Of a DNA stretch of 64,000 nucleotides, positions 9,532-21,320 are shown piece after piece. The stretch is from the NCBI RefSeq assembly GCF_000482785.1, contig NZ_KI519499.1, positions 310,001 to 374,000 of the forward strand. The letters run 5' to 3'. How positions within the stretch are numbered: the first letter of the stretch is position 1; the number at the start of each line of letters is the position of its first letter. A program made the position numbers and the translations under genes. The DNA comes from Derxia gummosa DSM 723. GTDB taxonomy: Bacteria; Pseudomonadota; Gammaproteobacteria; Burkholderiales; Burkholderiaceae_E. A model generated the notes under the pieces. That model saw only the letters and a program-made list of their open reading frames with translations, ran no database searches and was not told the DNA's origin.

Positions 9532-10346
9532 GCGGCAGCCTTCGTGAAAGGTTGGTCGATGGCGACGCGAATCTCGGTCAGGAGGCGTTCGACCGCCTCC
9601 ACCGCCTGCTCCGCCGGGGTGTTTTCGAGTTCCTGGATGATGCGGCTGCCGATGACGACCGCATCCGCCACTTCAGCCACGGCGCGCGCGGTGGCGGCGT
9701 TGCTGATGCCGAAGCCCACGCCGACCGGAATGTCGGCATGCGCCTTGATCTGCGGCAGCCGCGCCGCGACGCTCGACACGTCGAGATGGCCGGCGCCCGT
9801 GATGCCCTTGAGGCTCACGTAGTAGATGTAGCCCGAGGCATGGCTCGCGACCGTCGCGATGCGCGCGTCGGTGGACGTGGGCGCGAGCAGGAAGATCGGA
9901 TCGATACCGGCCTCGCGCATCACGAGCGCGAAGTCCTCGCATTCCTCGGGCGGGTAGTCGACGACGAGCACGCCGTCCACGCCCGCGTCCTTCGCGGCGG
10001 CGGCGAACTCGGCCTTGCCCATGCATTCGATCGGGTTCGCGTAGCCCATGAGCACCACGGGCGTGACCTGGTCCTGCACGCGGAAGGCCTTGGCCATGTG
10101 CAGCACCTGACGCAGGCCGACGCCGTTGGCGATCGCGCGCTCGGTCGCGCGCTGGATCGTCGGGCCGTCGGCCATCGGATCGCTGAAGGGCACGCCCAAC
10201 TCGATCACGTCGGCGCCGGCGCGCGCAAGCGCGTGCATGAGCGGCACCGTGATGCCCGGCGTCGGATCACCGGCGCAGATGTAGGGGATGAGGCCCTTGC
10301 GGCCCTGCTCCGCGAGTTGCGCGAAGCGTTGCTTGATGCGCGACAT
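9528..10346 (-). CDS. trpA: Tryptophan synthase alpha chain TrpA
   Basis: The 272-residue TIM barrel cleaves indole-3-glycerol phosphate and channels indole to TrpB. The catalytic pair falls at Glu49 ([11 protein letters not shown]) and Asp60, the same numbers as in the Salmonella enzyme. The phosphate-binding GFGISNAA segment is near the C-terminus. It is three bases downstream of trpB and overlaps accD by four bases, so expression is probably coupled. Confidence 0.97.
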   Translation of the reverse strand: MSRIKQRFAQLAEQGRKGLIPYICAGDPTPGITVPLMHALARAGADVIELGVPFSDPMADGPTIQRATERAIANGVGLRQVLHMAKAFRVQDQVTPVVLMGYANPIECMGKAEFAAAAKDAGVDGVLVVDYPPEECEDFALVMREAGIDPIFLLAPTSTDARIATVASHASGYIYYVSLKGITGAGHLDVSSVAARLPQIKAHADIPVGVGFGISNAATARAVAEVADAVVIGSRIIQELENTPAEQAVEAVERLLTEIRVAIDQPFTKAAA

Positions 10347-10349
10347 CAG

Positions 10350-11597
<1,248 letters not shown>

Positions 11598-11732
11598 CGT
11601 GGGAAGACTCGGTTGGGGTGACTGCAAATGCCGGCGCACGGGTGGCCGGTGTCGGCTTCGACCATCGTTGGGCCGGCGAGTGCCGGTTCGCGTCAGGCTG
11701 CCGCCGGGCTGATCGGTGACCGCGATCGCGCC

Positions 11733-11764
11733 GCCGCGCCGGTGATGGTGCCCGCCGGCGCGGC
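11733..11764. repeat. GC-rich inverted repeat in the trpF-trpB spacer
   Basis: GCCGCGCCGG (11733-11742) and CCGGCGCGGC (11755-11764) form a perfect 10-bp stem with a 12-base loop. It is just downstream of the trpF stop on the transcribed strand. No T-run follows, so it may slow or process the message rather than terminate it. Nothing else is recognisable in 11598-11777. Confidence 0.4.
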
Positions 11765-11777
11765 GCCGGTCGCGCGT

Positions 11778-12437
11778 TCAGGCGCGGTGCCGGGCATCGT
11801 CGGCCGCGCGGACCGCCGCAGCGAAACTGCGCATTTTATCCGCGTCCTTGATGCCCCGACTGCGCTCGATGCCGGACGACACGTCAACCGCCAGCGGCGT
11901 GACCGCCGCCATGCCCGCGCCCACGTTGGACGCGTCAAGTCCGCCCGACAGCACGACCGGCAGCGCGAGCGGTCCGGAAGCGAGGCGCCAGTCGAAGGTC
12001 TTGCCGGCGCCGCCGAAGCCGTCACTGTGCGCGTCGAGCAGGATCGCGCGGGCACCGACGTAGCGCGCGGCGTAGCTCGCAAGGTCGCAATCGGCGCCAG
12101 CTACTCGCCCGTCGGCGGCGACGCGCGCGGCCTTGATCCAGGGATTGCCGAACTGCCCGCACTCGGCCGGCGTCTCGTCGCCGTGAAACTGGAGTGTCGC
12201 GCCCGGGATAAGGTCGAGATAGGCGGCCACCTCGTCGCGCGTCGGGTTCACGAACAGCACGACCGGCGTCACGAAAGGGGGTAGCAGCTCGGCCAGCTCG
12301 GCCGCGCGAGCGGCGCCGACGAAGCGCGGGCTCCTCGCATAGGCCACGAAGCCGATCGCGTCGACGCCGCAATCGATGGCGACGGCGAGGTCGTCCTCGC
12401 GGGTCAGGCCGCAATACTTGATGCGGGTTCGAATCAT
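11778..12437 (-). CDS. trpF: Phosphoribosylanthranilate isomerase TrpF
   Basis: The 219-residue TIM barrel performs the Amadori rearrangement in tryptophan synthesis. IKYCGLTRE at residues 6-14 carries the general base Cys9, and LLDAHSDGFGG carries the general acid Asp. LSGGLDASNV and VDVSSGIE form the phosphate site. Start ATG at 12437 (MIRTRIKYCG) leaves a 32-base gap after truA. The longer open frame upstream belongs to a shadow of truA. Confidence 0.95.
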   Translation of the reverse strand: MIRTRIKYCGLTREDDLAVAIDCGVDAIGFVAYARSPRFVGAARAAELAELLPPFVTPVVLFVNPTRDEVAAYLDLIPGATLQFHGDETPAECGQFGNPWIKAARVAADGRVAGADCDLASYAARYVGARAILLDAHSDGFGGAGKTFDWRLASGPLALPVVLSGGLDASNVGAGMAAVTPLAVDVSSGIERSRGIKDADKMRSFAAAVRAADDARHRA

Positions 12438-12469
12438 GTGGACTCCATCGGTGTCGGGCGGCGACCGGC

Positions 12470-13273
12470 TCAGGCGAGCGGCGCGCGCGAGGCGCGATCG
12501 GCGGCCATGATGCCGGCCAGCCCGGCCTCGGGCGGGTAATCGACCGACTCGAAATACAGCCCTTGCGCAGCGTAAGTGGGGGCGGCGAGCCGGCGATCCC
12601 GACCGGCAAGAAGTTCGGCGATCCAGTCGCCGGGCATCCGCCCGGTTCCGACATAGACAAGGCTGCCGACGACATTGCGCACCATGTGGTGCAGGAAGGC
12701 ATTCGCGGCGATGTGCAATTCGACGATCGGGCCACGCCGCTTCACCTCGATCTCGTACAGCGTCTTGACCGGCGACTTCGCCTGGCATTCCGACGATCGG
12801 AAGCATGAAAAATCGTGCTCACCGACGAGAGGCCGGGCTGCTGCGTGCATGGCGTCTGCATCCAGTGGACGAAAGCACCAGGCCGCCCGGTTGCGCAGCA
12901 GCGGCGCGCGCTGCGGCTGGTTCCAGATGAGATAGCGGTAGTCGCGCCGCATCGCGTCGAAGCGGGCATGAAAGCCTTCGGCGACCGGCGCCATCCAGCG
13001 CACGGCGACGTCGGCTGGCAAGAGGGCGTTGAGACCGCGCACCCAGGAGGCCGGGCTGCGTTCGGCCATCACGTCGAGATGGACGACCTGACCGCGCGCA
13101 TGCACGCCAGTATCGGTGCGCCCCGCGACGACCACCTCGACCCGCTCGCGCGCGCCGAGGAAACGACCGATCGCATTCTCGAGCGTTGCCTGTACCGAGG
13201 GCAGATCGCGCTGGATCTGCCAGCCGTGATAACCGCTGCCGTCGTACTCGATGCCGAGCGCGATGCGCGTCAT
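12470..13273 (-). CDS. truA: tRNA pseudouridine(38-40) synthase TruA
   Basis: The 267-residue enzyme modifies U38-U40 in tRNA anticodon stems. The catalytic aspartate is Asp54 in AGRTDTGVHA, and YDGSGYHGWQ at residues 10-19 and FLHHMVRN near the C-terminus are family motifs. The fimV-truA-trpF order is usual for Burkholderiales. It lies 49 bases downstream of fimV. Confidence 0.96.
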   Translation of the reverse strand: MTRIALGIEYDGSGYHGWQIQRDLPSVQATLENAIGRFLGARERVEVVVAGRTDTGVHARGQVVHLDVMAERSPASWVRGLNALLPADVAVRWMAPVAEGFHARFDAMRRDYRYLIWNQPQRAPLLRNRAAWCFRPLDADAMHAAARPLVGEHDFSCFRSSECQAKSPVKTLYEIEVKRRGPIVELHIAANAFLHHMVRNVVGSLVYVGTGRMPGDWIAELLAGRDRRLAAPTYAAQGLYFESVDYPPEAGLAGIMAADRASRAPLA

Positions 13274-13322
13274 CAGATCCGCCCCGCGCCACGAGCGCTC
13301 GTGGCGCCCTCGCCGGCCGAGA

Positions 13323-16300
13323 TCAGGCCAGCGCCTCGAGCATCTTGCGGGCGCGCGCCCTCTGGTCGTCGTCGCCAGCCTGGATCACTTCGTCGAGCAA
13401 CTCCTGCGCGCCTTCGCGGTCGCCGATTTCCTGATAGGCGGCGGCGAGGTCGAGCTTGGTCGCCATTTCCTGCTGGAGCGGGGTGAGCGACTCATCCGGC
13501 GTGCCGCTCGCGGCGGGCGCGGCACCGAAATCGAGCAGCGAGGGGAAGTCCTCCTGCGCAGCCACGACCGAACCACCGGTCGAAGTCGGCGGCAGATCGA
13601 GCTGGAGGTCGAGGCCGCCGAGGTCGAGGTTGCGGTCGAGCGGCATCGTCGGCGACGAATCAGCGAAGTCGCCGACCGGACCGGTGTCGGGCAACGTCAG
13701 TTCGAAGTCGATCGGGCCGGTCGAACTGCTCGCCACCGGCTCGGGCCGCGCGGCCGCGACATCGAAGGCCGGCGACGGCGCGTCGAGATCGAAGTCGATC
13801 GTCGGAGAAAGCTGCGGCGGCGCGGCGGCCTCCACAACCTCGGGAGTGTTCACCGCCGGGCTGAAGTCGAGATCGGTCGAGGTCTTGCCGAAATCGGAGT
13901 CGTCGGTCGCGCCGAGATCGAAATCGATCGGGGGAATGTCAGCCGAACCGGCTGCCGCCATCTCCTCCGGACTCGGCAGCAACGGCTCGGTCGGCTGGTC
14001 GAGATCGAGATCGAAATCGACGGCAACCGGCGCGGGACGCGAGATTTCGTCGTGATCCGGCATGGTCGCGGCCGGAATCGTGACCGGCGGCACGACTGGC
14101 TCGGGCACCGCCGCCACGATCGGCGCGGCATCGGCGGCACCGCCGTAAAGCGGATTGTTCGGGTCGAGCGACCGGCCGAGGGCGGCCACCTTGTCCCAGT
14201 CCTCGCCGCGCCCGCCGGTAAGCGAATAGAGCTCTCCGGCCGCCGCCTCGAAGGTCGGCAGGTCGCGGCGCGAGGCGTAGATCTCGAGCAGCTTGCCGCG
14301 GATCGCATGGCGATCCGGAGCGCTGCGCAGCGCCTCCTTGAGGATTTCCTCAGCCTGGGCGTCACGCCCGTAAGCAATGTAGACGTCGGCCTCCGCGATC
14401 GGATCGACCTCGTTGGAATCGATCTGGCCGACCGGGGGAACGAAATTGGAATTGAAGGTCGAGTCGGTGGTATCGATGGACTGGCCACCGGTCACGCCGA
14501 AGATCGAGTTGGTCTTGAGGTCGCCACCGGTGAGGATGCTGTCCTGGAACTCGGCGAACTTCTTCTTGCGGCTGCGCTGGAACCAGGCATAGCCGCCAAG
14601 CGCGGCGAGGATCGCGGCGATACCGGCCAGCGCGACCGGATTGCCCACGGCGTCGAGCAGCGACTCCTCGGGAACCTCGGGTTCGGCCGGCGCCACGGGT
14701 GTCGGCTTGGGCTTGGGCGCGTCCTCGGGCTTCGGCGCGGGCTTGGCCACCTCGGCAGTGCTGCGCGCCTCGGCGGCCTTCTGTTCTTCCGCCGCCTTGC
14801 GAGCTTCGGCAGCCTTCTGTTCGTCGGCGGCAGCGGCCTTGGCGGCGGCGTCGGCGTCGGCCTTGGCCTCGTCGGCGGCTTTCTGTGCGGCAACGGCCCT
14901 CGCTGCTTCCGCGGCCTTGGCGGCTTCTGCGGCCTTGGCTTCGTCAGCTGCCTTCTGTGCGGCCGCAGCCTTGGCGGCTTCGGCGGCCTTGGTTTCCTCG
15001 GCCGCCTTCTGGGCGGCAGCGGTCTTCGCGGCGTCAGCGGCCTTCTGCGCTTCGGCGGCCTTTTGAGCTTCCGCCGCCTTCTGAGCCTCGGCAGCCTTCT
15101 GGGCCTCGGCTGCCTTGGCCGACTTGGCCTGTTCGGCAGCCTTCGCCTGCTCCGCTGCCCTGGCTGCTTCAGCCTCACGCACCGCGCGGTTCGCGTCGGC
15201 AAGCTTCTGCGTGTCGGCCAGCGTCTTGTCCTTGCGGTCGAGCAGCCCCTTCAGGTCGGCGACGTTGCGCTCGAGTTCCTTGACGCGCTGCTCGGCATCG
15301 CGCAGCGCCTTGTCACGCGCCGCGATTTCGTCGGCCTTGGCCGCGGCGGCTTCCTTGCCCGTCTGGCCGCCACTGCCGCCCCCGGCCTTGTCGCCCTTGG
15401 CAACCTTGACCTTGTCGCCCGCGTCGGCCGCCGGCGCCGACTTGTCCTGCACCAGCGGCGCGACTGCGCCGCTGACCGCACGTCCTGCGTCCTGCGCGGG
15501 CGCCGCCGCTACCGCGCCAGACGCGAGCCGGGAGCGATAGCCCGCGAAATCGGAGGTCTGTGCCAGCACTTCGCGACGGGCATCGGTCGGACTCAACGCG
15601 CCGGCCTCCGCACCCGACGGCAGCTTGAGCACCGCACCGGTCCGCAGGCGATTCATGTTCGCGCGGAACGCATCGGGGTTGGTGCGATAGAGCGCCACGA
15701 GCATCTGGTCGAGCGTGACCCCACTTGGCAGATTGCCGCGCGCGATTTGTCCGAGCGTCTCGCCCGGGCGCACGGTATGCGAGCCGCCGGAGGCATCGCC
15801 GGCGGGCTCCGCTGCCGCCGGGACGCGGGCAGGCGCCTTGGCCGGGGCTTGGGCACGCGGCGCTGCCTCGGGCGCGGGCGCAACCGGCGCGGGGGCGGCC
15901 TGGACTGGCGCCGGCGCGGAATCCGGCACGCCTCCCACCACGGCGGGCGGCACGGCATCAGGCGCTCGGCCGGCACGCAGCTCAGGCGGATCGAGCAGGA
16001 AGGTGTACTCGCGGGTGATGCGGCCGGTCGGCCACGCCATTTCGAGCAGCAGGTCGACGAAGGGCTCGTTGATCGGTCGCGCCGAGCTAACGCGCACGAG
16101 CGCGCGGTTGCCGCCTCGCCGCTCGATCGTGAACCGGATCGACGCCAGTGCCGGCGTCATCTCGATGCCGGCCTGACGGAACTGCTCGTTCGACGCCATC
16201 TTGACCGTGAGGCCCTGGATGTCCTCCGGCGACAGCGAGGTGACCTCGATCTCCGCGCGCAACGGCTGACCAAGCGCGGACTGCACCGTCAAGCGTCCCA

Positions 16301-16427
16301 GCGAGGTGGCCTCGGCATCGAGCGCAATCCCGCCGCCGACCCCGAGGGCGAGCGCCAGGACGACGAGTCTTGCGATGCGACGGGGCTTGCTGGGCAACGA
16401 TCCTGCGACCGACCGACGCTGGATCAA
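13323..16427 (-). CDS. fimV: FimV-like polar hub protein with LysM domain
   Basis: A large inner-membrane protein, about 1034 residues, that organises the cell pole and type IV pilus/chemotaxis machinery in relatives. From the N-terminus it has a basic signal sequence, a FimV N-terminal domain (SLGRLTVQSALGQPLRAEIE), a Pro/Ala linker and a LysM domain (HTVRPGETLGQIARGNLP). Next come a long Ala/Lys/Glu coiled coil with AAEAQK hexad repeats, a transmembrane helix (VALAGIAAILAALGGYAWF) and an acidic cytoplasmic region. The conserved C-terminal TPR cap has LDLAAAYQEIGDREGA. No ATG fits the start: I chose the TTG at 16427 (GGGAG five bases before it, then a Sec signal); GTG at 16490 or TTG at 16550 are alternatives. 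Confidence 0.9.
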   Translation of the reverse strand: MIQRRSVAGSLPSKPRRIARLVVLALALGVGGGIALDAEATSLGRLTVQSALGQPLRAEIEVTSLSPEDIQGLTVKMASNEQFRQAGIEMTPALASIRFTIERRGGNRALVRVSSARPINEPFVDLLLEMAWPTGRITREYTFLLDPPELRAGRAPDAVPPAVVGGVPDSAPAPVQAAPAPVAPAPEAAPRAQAPAKAPARVPAAAEPAGDASGGSHTVRPGETLGQIARGNLPSGVTLDQMLVALYRTNPDAFRANMNRLRTGAVLKLPSGAEAGALSPTDARREVLAQTSDFAGYRSRLASGAVAAAPAQDAGRAVSGAVAPLVQDKSAPAADAGDKVKVAKGDKAGGGSGGQTGKEAAAAKADEIAARDKALRDAEQRVKELERNVADLKGLLDRKDKTLADTQKLADANRAVREAEAARAAEQAKAAEQAKSAKAAEAQKAAEAQKAAEAQKAAEAQKAADAAKTAAAQKAAEETKAAEAAKAAAAQKAADEAKAAEAAKAAEAARAVAAQKAADEAKADADAAAKAAAADEQKAAEARKAAEEQKAAEARSTAEVAKPAPKPEDAPKPKPTPVAPAEPEVPEESLLDAVGNPVALAGIAAILAALGGYAWFQRSRKKKFAEFQDSILTGGDLKTNSIFGVTGGQSIDTTDSTFNSNFVPPVGQIDSNEVDPIAEADVYIAYGRDAQAEEILKEALRSAPDRHAIRGKLLEIYASRRDLPTFEAAAGELYSLTGGRGEDWDKVAALGRSLDPNNPLYGGAADAAPIVAAVPEPVVPPVTIPAATMPDHDEISRPAPVAVDFDLDLDQPTEPLLPSPEEMAAAGSADIPPIDFDLGATDDSDFGKTSTDLDFSPAVNTPEVVEAAAPPQLSPTIDFDLDAPSPAFDVAAARPEPVASSSTGPIDFELTLPDTGPVGDFADSSPTMPLDRNLDLGGLDLQLDLPPTSTGGSVVAAQEDFPSLLDFGAAPAASGTPDESLTPLQQEMATKLDLAAAYQEIGDREGAQELLDEVIQAGDDDQRARARKMLEALA

Positions 16428-16645
16428 GGTCGCTCCCGAGCTGTCATCCGATTGACTGCCGGGAAACGAAGATGCACGGATCGAACCCACGACCACCCCT
16501 ATGCTTGTTACGAATTTTTTGACGTTAGCACCTGGCCCCGGACCGGGCAACTGCGGTGGTCAAGCCGCCGCGTTGCCGGTCTACAGGTACCAGACAGCGT
16601 TTTCATGTCCGGGCTGGTGGCCTCGGACCCGGACACGACACCCCA

Positions 16646-17779
16646 TCAGCCTTCGATCAGGATGCGCAGCATGCGGCGCAGCGGTTCGGCAGCGCCCCAG
16701 AGCAGCTGGTCACCCACGGTGAATGCCCCGAGATACTGAGGGCCAAGCGCCATCTTGCGCAGACGGCCGACCGGAATCGTCAGAGTGCCCGTGGTCGCGG
16801 CCGGCGTCAGGTCGCGGATGCTCGCTTCCTTCGTGTTCGGCACCACCTTCACCCAGGCATTGTCGTTACGAATCATGTCCTCGATTTCGGCAAGGGGGAC
16901 GTCCTTCTTGAGCTTGATCGTCAGCGCCTGCGAATGGCAGCGCATTGCGCCGATGCGCACGCAGATGCTGTCGATCGGCGTGGCTTCGGAGCCGAAGCCC
17001 GCGCCACGACCGAGAATCTTGTTGGTTTCGGCGCCGCCCTTCCACTCTTCGCGGCTGGTGCCGTCGCCAAGATCGCTGTCGATCCAGGGAATCAGGTTGC
17101 CGGCCAGCGGCACGAGGAAGTTCTTGGTTTCCTCGGCCGTGAGCGCGTGCTGCTTCGCGAGGATCTTGCGGTCGATTTCGAGGATCGCGCCGGCCGGGTC
17201 GTCGAGCAGGCTCTTCACCTCGGCGTTGAGCGTGCCGAACTGCGTCAGCAGCTCGCGCATGTGCTGGGCGCCGCCGCCCGAGGCCGCCTGGTAGGTCGTG
17301 CTCGTCATCCATTCGACGAGGTCGGCCTTGAACAGCGCGCCCACACCCATGAGCATGCAGCTCACCGTGCAGTTGCCGCCGATCCAGTTCTTGATGCCGC
17401 GCGCCATCGCATCCTTGATGACCGGCTTGTTGACCGGGTCGAGCACGATGATCGCGTCGTCGGCCATGCGCAGCGACGAAGCGGCGTCGATCCAGTCGCC
17501 CTTCCAGCCGGCTTCGCGCAGCTTGGGGAAGACTTCCTTCGTGTAGTCGCCGCCCTGGGCCGTCAGGATGATGTCGCAGCGCTTGAGCGCCTCGATGTCG
17601 AAGGCGTTCTGGAGCGTCGTCTCGTTCTTCGCCTGCGCCGGCGCCTTGCCGCCCGCGTTGCTCGTGCTGAAGAACAGTGGCTCGATGTGGTCGAAATCCT
17701 TTTCTTCGGTCATGCGCTGCATCAGCACCGAACCGACCATCCCACGCCAACCGACCAGCCCAACCAGCTTCGTCGCCAT
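16646..17779 (-). CDS. asd: Aspartate-semialdehyde dehydrogenase Asd
   Basis: The 377-residue enzyme reduces aspartyl phosphate to aspartate semialdehyde for lysine, threonine, methionine and diaminopimelate synthesis. [13 protein letters not shown] is the NADP-binding loop, the nucleophilic cysteine lies in [12 protein letters not shown], and [12 protein letters not shown] is the substrate motif. It reads 26 bases downstream of leuB, an order seen in Burkholderiales. The 218-base spacer to fimV probably carries the fimV promoter, but I see no strong box. Confidence 0.97.
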   Translation of the reverse strand: MATKLVGLVGWRGMVGSVLMQRMTEEKDFDHIEPLFFSTSNAGGKAPAQAKNETTLQNAFDIEALKRCDIILTAQGGDYTKEVFPKLREAGWKGDWIDAASSLRMADDAIIVLDPVNKPVIKDAMARGIKNWIGGNCTVSCMLMGVGALFKADLVEWMTSTTYQAASGGGAQHMRELLTQFGTLNAEVKSLLDDPAGAILEIDRKILAKQHALTAEETKNFLVPLAGNLIPWIDSDLGDGTSREEWKGGAETNKILGRGAGFGSEATPIDSICVRIGAMRCHSQALTIKLKKDVPLAEIEDMIRNDNAWVKVVPNTKEASIRDLTPAATTGTLTIPVGRLRKMALGPQYLGAFTVGDQLLWGAAEPLRRMLRILIEG

Positions 17780-17805
17780 CTCTTTTCCCCTCGGATTCGT
17801 GTTGA

Positions 17806-18882
17806 TTACTGCGCCAGCGCCGCGACCACCGCGTCGCCCATGGCTTCGGTCCCGACCTTGGTCGTGCCTTCGCTCCAGATGTCGGGCGTGCGCAGGCCGC
17901 TCGCGAGCACCTTCTTGACCGCCGCCTCGATGCGGTCGGCCTGCTCGGCCTTGTCGAGCGAGAAGCGCAGCATCATCGCGGCCGACAGGATCGTGGCCAG
18001 CGGATTGGCGACGCCCTTGCCCGCGATGTCGGGCGCCGAGCCGTGGCTCGGCTCGTACAGGCCCTGCTTGCGGTCGTTGAGCGAGGCCGACGGCAGCATG
18101 CCGATCGAGCCGGTCAGCATCGAGGCCTCGTCGCTCAGGATGTCGCCGAACATGTTGCCGGTGACCACCACGTCGAAGTTCTTGGGCGCCTTGACGAGCT
18201 GCATCGCGGCGTTGTCCACGTACATGTGTTCGAGCTTCACGTCGACGTAGTGCGCCTCGTGCACCTCGGTCACGACGTCCTTCCAGAACTGGAAGGTCTC
18301 CAGCACGTTGGCCTTGTCGACGCTCGCGACCTTGTTGCCGCGCTTGCGCGCGGCCTGGAAGGCGACGTGGGCGATGCGCTCGATCTCGGGACGCGAGTAG
18401 CGCATCGTGTCGAAGGCCTCGTCGGCGCCGGCGAAGGCGCCGTCCGGACTCGCGCGACGGCCGCGCGGCTGACCGAAATAGATGTCGCCCGTCAGCTCGC
18501 GGACGATGAGGATGTCGAGGCCCGCGATGATCTCGGGCTTGAGGCTCGACGCGCCCACCAGCTCCTCGTAGCAGATGGCGGGGCGGAAGTTGGCGAACAG
18601 GCCCATGTTCTTGCGCAGGCCGAGGATGGCCTGCTCCGGGCGCAGCGCGCGTTCGAGCTTGTCGTACTTCCAGTCGCCGACCGCGCCGAACAGCACCGCG
18701 TCGGATTCCATCGCGAGCTTGAGCGTGGCTTCGGGCAGCGGATGGCCGGCCGATTCATAGGCCGCGCCGCCGACATCGGCCCATTCGTATTCGAAGCTCT
18801 CGCCGAGGGCCTGGAGCACTCGCACTGCCTGGGCGACGATTTCCTTGCCGATGCCGTCGCCGGGCAAGACTGCGATCTTCAT
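17806..18882 (-). CDS. leuB: 3-isopropylmalate dehydrogenase LeuB
   Basis: The 358-residue NAD-dependent decarboxylating dehydrogenase works in leucine synthesis. [10 protein letters not shown] at the start, [10 protein letters not shown], the metal-binding [10 protein letters not shown] and [17 protein letters not shown] near the C-terminus are all in place. It follows leuD after a 78-base gap. Confidence 0.97.
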   Translation of the reverse strand: MKIAVLPGDGIGKEIVAQAVRVLQALGESFEYEWADVGGAAYESAGHPLPEATLKLAMESDAVLFGAVGDWKYDKLERALRPEQAILGLRKNMGLFANFRPAICYEELVGASSLKPEIIAGLDILIVRELTGDIYFGQPRGRRASPDGAFAGADEAFDTMRYSRPEIERIAHVAFQAARKRGNKVASVDKANVLETFQFWKDVVTEVHEAHYVDVKLEHMYVDNAAMQLVKAPKNFDVVVTGNMFGDILSDEASMLTGSIGMLPSASLNDRKQGLYEPSHGSAPDIAGKGVANPLATILSAAMMLRFSLDKAEQADRIEAAVKKVLASGLRTPDIWSEGTTKVGTEAMGDAVVAALAQ

Positions 18883-18960
18883 TGCGTTTTTCCTGTGAGA
18901 TGCGCGGGCGTTGCTTTCGGCCCGCGCTGTCCTCCCGCCAGGAAGCTTGGGCGCCCGGTG

Positions 18961-19629
18961 TCAGGCCTTGATGATCGTGGTGGCGGCCGCCGATTTGGCG
19001 AGCCACGGGAATTGCGCGAGGCGACGCTGCTCGAACTCGGCGATCTTGTCCTTGTGGCGCAGCGTGAGGCCGATGTCGTCCCAGCCGTTGATGAGGCACT
19101 GCTTGCGGAACGGATCGATCGCGAACTCGTGGCCCGTGCCGTTCGGCTCGATCACGAGCTGGCGCGGCAGGTCGACCGTGAGCTGATAGCCCCCGAAGGC
19201 CGCGACCTCGTTGAACAGCCGGTCGATGACGATCTCGGGCAGCACGATCGGCAGCAGACCGTTCTTGAAGCAGTTGCCGAAGAAGATGTCGGCATAGCTC
19301 GGCGCGATGATGGCCTTGAAGCCGTACTGCTGGAGCGCCCACGGCGCATGCTCGCGCGACGAGCCGCAGCCGAAGTTCTTGCGCGTGAGCAGCACGCTCG
19401 CACCCGCATAGCGCGGCTGGTTCAGCACGAAGTCCGGATTGAGCGGACGGTTGCTGCAATCCTGGCCGGGCTCGCCGCGGTCGAGATAGCGCCATTCGTC
19501 GAACAGGTTCGGGCCGAAGCCCGTGCGCTTGATCGACTTGAGGAACTGCTTGGGGATGATCGCGTCGGTATCGACATTCGAGCGGTCGAGCGGCACGACC
19601 AGGCCGGTGTGAACTTCGAACTTGTCCAT
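18961..19629 (-). CDS. leuD: 3-isopropylmalate dehydratase small subunit LeuD
   Basis: The 222-residue swivel-domain subunit partners LeuC to isomerise 2-isopropylmalate. [28 protein letters not shown] and [13 protein letters not shown] are the expected motifs. Start ATG at 19629 (MDKFEVHTG) leaves five bases to the upstream entericidin-like gene; an in-frame extension upstream is a shadow of that gene. Confidence 0.97.
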   Translation of the reverse strand: MDKFEVHTGLVVPLDRSNVDTDAIIPKQFLKSIKRTGFGPNLFDEWRYLDRGEPGQDCSNRPLNPDFVLNQPRYAGASVLLTRKNFGCGSSREHAPWALQQYGFKAIIAPSYADIFFGNCFKNGLLPIVLPEIVIDRLFNEVAAFGGYQLTVDLPRQLVIEPNGTGHEFAIDPFRKQCLINGWDDIGLTLRHKDKIAEFEQRRLAQFPWLAKSAAATTIIKA

Positions 19630-19634
19630 GGCGA

Positions 19635-19790
19635 TTACATCTTTTCCTTGGTCTTCTCGGCGGCCTTCTCGACCGCCTTGCCGCCTGCCTGCACATCCTT
19701 GCCGATGCCGGAGATGGTGTTGCAAGCCGACAGCGCGGCCATCACGGCCAGCAGCAGCGCAATCCGGCCGATGCGTTGGGTGGTCTTCAT
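19635..19790 (-). CDS. Entericidin A/B-like small lipoprotein
   Basis: The 51-residue peptide starts [20 protein letters not shown] and continues with a lipobox LSAC and a mature part [21 protein letters not shown]. This is the entericidin pattern, where a short amphipathic helix follows a lipidated cysteine at residue 23. In E. coli the entericidins are a toxin/antidote lipoprotein pair; only one member is seen here. It lies between leuC (10-base gap) and leuD (5-base gap), so it must be made from the leu message. Confidence 0.85.
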   Translation of the reverse strand: MKTTQRIGRIALLLAVMAALSACNTISGIGKDVQAGGKAVEKAAEKTKEKM

Positions 19791-19800
19791 CGCCCGCTCC

Positions 19801-21222
19801 TCAGCCCAGCCGACGCACGTCGGCGAAATGGCCTTCGATCGCCGCCGCCGCAGCCATCGCGGGCGACACGAGATGGGTGCGGCCACCCGCGCCCTGACGG
19901 CCTTCGAAGTTGCGGTTGCTCGTGCTCGCGCAGCGCTCGCCCGGCTCCAGCTTGTCGGCGTTCATCGCGAGGCACATCGAGCAGCCCGGTTCGCGCCATT
20001 CGAAGCCGGCGGCCTTGAAAATGCGGTCGAGCCCTTCGGCCTCGGCCTGGGCCTTGACCAGCCCCGAACCTGGCACCACGAGCGCGGCCTTGACGCTGCC
20101 GGCCACCTTCTTGCCGAGCTTCTGCACCACCCAGGCGGCGGCGCGCAGATCCTCGATGCGCGAGTTGGTGCACGAACCGATGAACACCTTGTCGACCTTG
20201 ATGTCGGCGATCGGCGTGTTGGGCGTGAGCGCCATGTACTTGAGCGCGCGCTCATAGCCTTCACGCTTGACCGGGTCCTTCTCGGCGTCCGGATCGGGCA
20301 CGCGGCCATCGACCGTCGTGACCATCTCGGGCGAGGTGCCCCAGGTGACCTGCGGAATGATCTCTTCGGCGCGGAGCTCGACCACGGTGTCGAAGTGCGC
20401 GCCCGGATCGGTGCGCAGCGTCTTCCAGGCGGCGACGGCGGCGTCCCATTGCTCTTCGGTCGGCGCGAAGGGGCGGCCCTTGACGTAGTCGATCGTGCGC
20501 TGGTCGACGGCAACCATGCCGGCGCGGGCGCCCGCCTCGATCGCCATGTTGCACAGCGACATGCGGCCCTCGACCGACAACCCCTCGATGGCGCTGCCCG
20601 CGAACTCGATCGCATGGCCCGTGCCGCCGGCGGTGCCGATGCGGCCGATGACCGCGAGCGCCACATCCTTGCCCGACACGCCGAAAGGCAGCTTGCCCTC
20701 GACCTTGACGAGCATGTTCTTCGCCTTCTTGAGCACGAGCGTCTGCGTGGCCATGACGTGCTCGACCTCGCTGGTGCCGATGCCGAAGGCCAGCGCGCCG
20801 AGCGCGCCGTGGGTGCTGGTGTGCGAGTCACCGCAGACCACCGTCATGCCCGGCAGCACCGCGCCCTCTTCGGGGCCCATCACGTGGACGATGCCCTGGC
20901 GCGGATTGAGGAAGGGGAAGTAGGCCGCCGAACCGAACTCCTTGATGTTGGAGTCGAGCGTGGTGATCTGTTCCTTCGAGACCGGGTCGGCGATGCCGTC
21001 GTAGCCCTGTTCCCAGCCGGTGGTGGGCGTGTTGTGGTCGGCCGTGGCGACCACGCTGCTCACGCGCCAGAGCTTGCGCCCCGCGATGCGCAGGCCCTCG
21101 AAGGCCTGCGGCGACGTCACTTCATGAACCAGATGGCGGTCGATGTAGAGCACCGCCGTGCCGTCGTCCTCGGTGTGGACAACGTGGGAATCCCAGAGCT
21201 TGTCGTAAAGGGTCTGCGCCAT
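19801..21222 (-). CDS. leuC: 3-isopropylmalate dehydratase large subunit LeuC
   Basis: The 473-residue aconitase-family subunit carries the [4Fe-4S] cluster. The cysteines lie in GSCTNSR and [11 protein letters not shown], and [12 protein letters not shown] is the substrate motif. It is the first gene of the leftward leuC-(entericidin)-leuD-leuB-asd run. A CATAAT box on the minus strand at 21272-21267 is the best -10 candidate in the 98-base leader, but its -35 is weak. Confidence 0.97.
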   Translation of the reverse strand: MAQTLYDKLWDSHVVHTEDDGTAVLYIDRHLVHEVTSPQAFEGLRIAGRKLWRVSSVVATADHNTPTTGWEQGYDGIADPVSKEQITTLDSNIKEFGSAAYFPFLNPRQGIVHVMGPEEGAVLPGMTVVCGDSHTSTHGALGALAFGIGTSEVEHVMATQTLVLKKAKNMLVKVEGKLPFGVSGKDVALAVIGRIGTAGGTGHAIEFAGSAIEGLSVEGRMSLCNMAIEAGARAGMVAVDQRTIDYVKGRPFAPTEEQWDAAVAAWKTLRTDPGAHFDTVVELRAEEIIPQVTWGTSPEMVTTVDGRVPDPDAEKDPVKREGYERALKYMALTPNTPIADIKVDKVFIGSCTNSRIEDLRAAAWVVQKLGKKVAGSVKAALVVPGSGLVKAQAEAEGLDRIFKAAGFEWREPGCSMCLAMNADKLEPGERCASTSNRNFEGRQGAGGRTHLVSPAMAAAAAIEGHFADVRRLG

Positions 21223-21320
21223 CGAAGGTCTGCCGGGCCGGAAAGCCTTGAAAATCAGAGCCTTCCATTATGCCACGCGATACAGGGCTTTCCCGGTCGC
21301 GCCGATACCGTCGCGCACGG

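Noticed and set aside
13251-16739. An 1162-codon rightward frame opposite fimV
   Set aside because: The Gly/Leu/Arg repeats are the antisense image of the FimV coiled-coil and acidic repeats; FimV has the recognisable domains.
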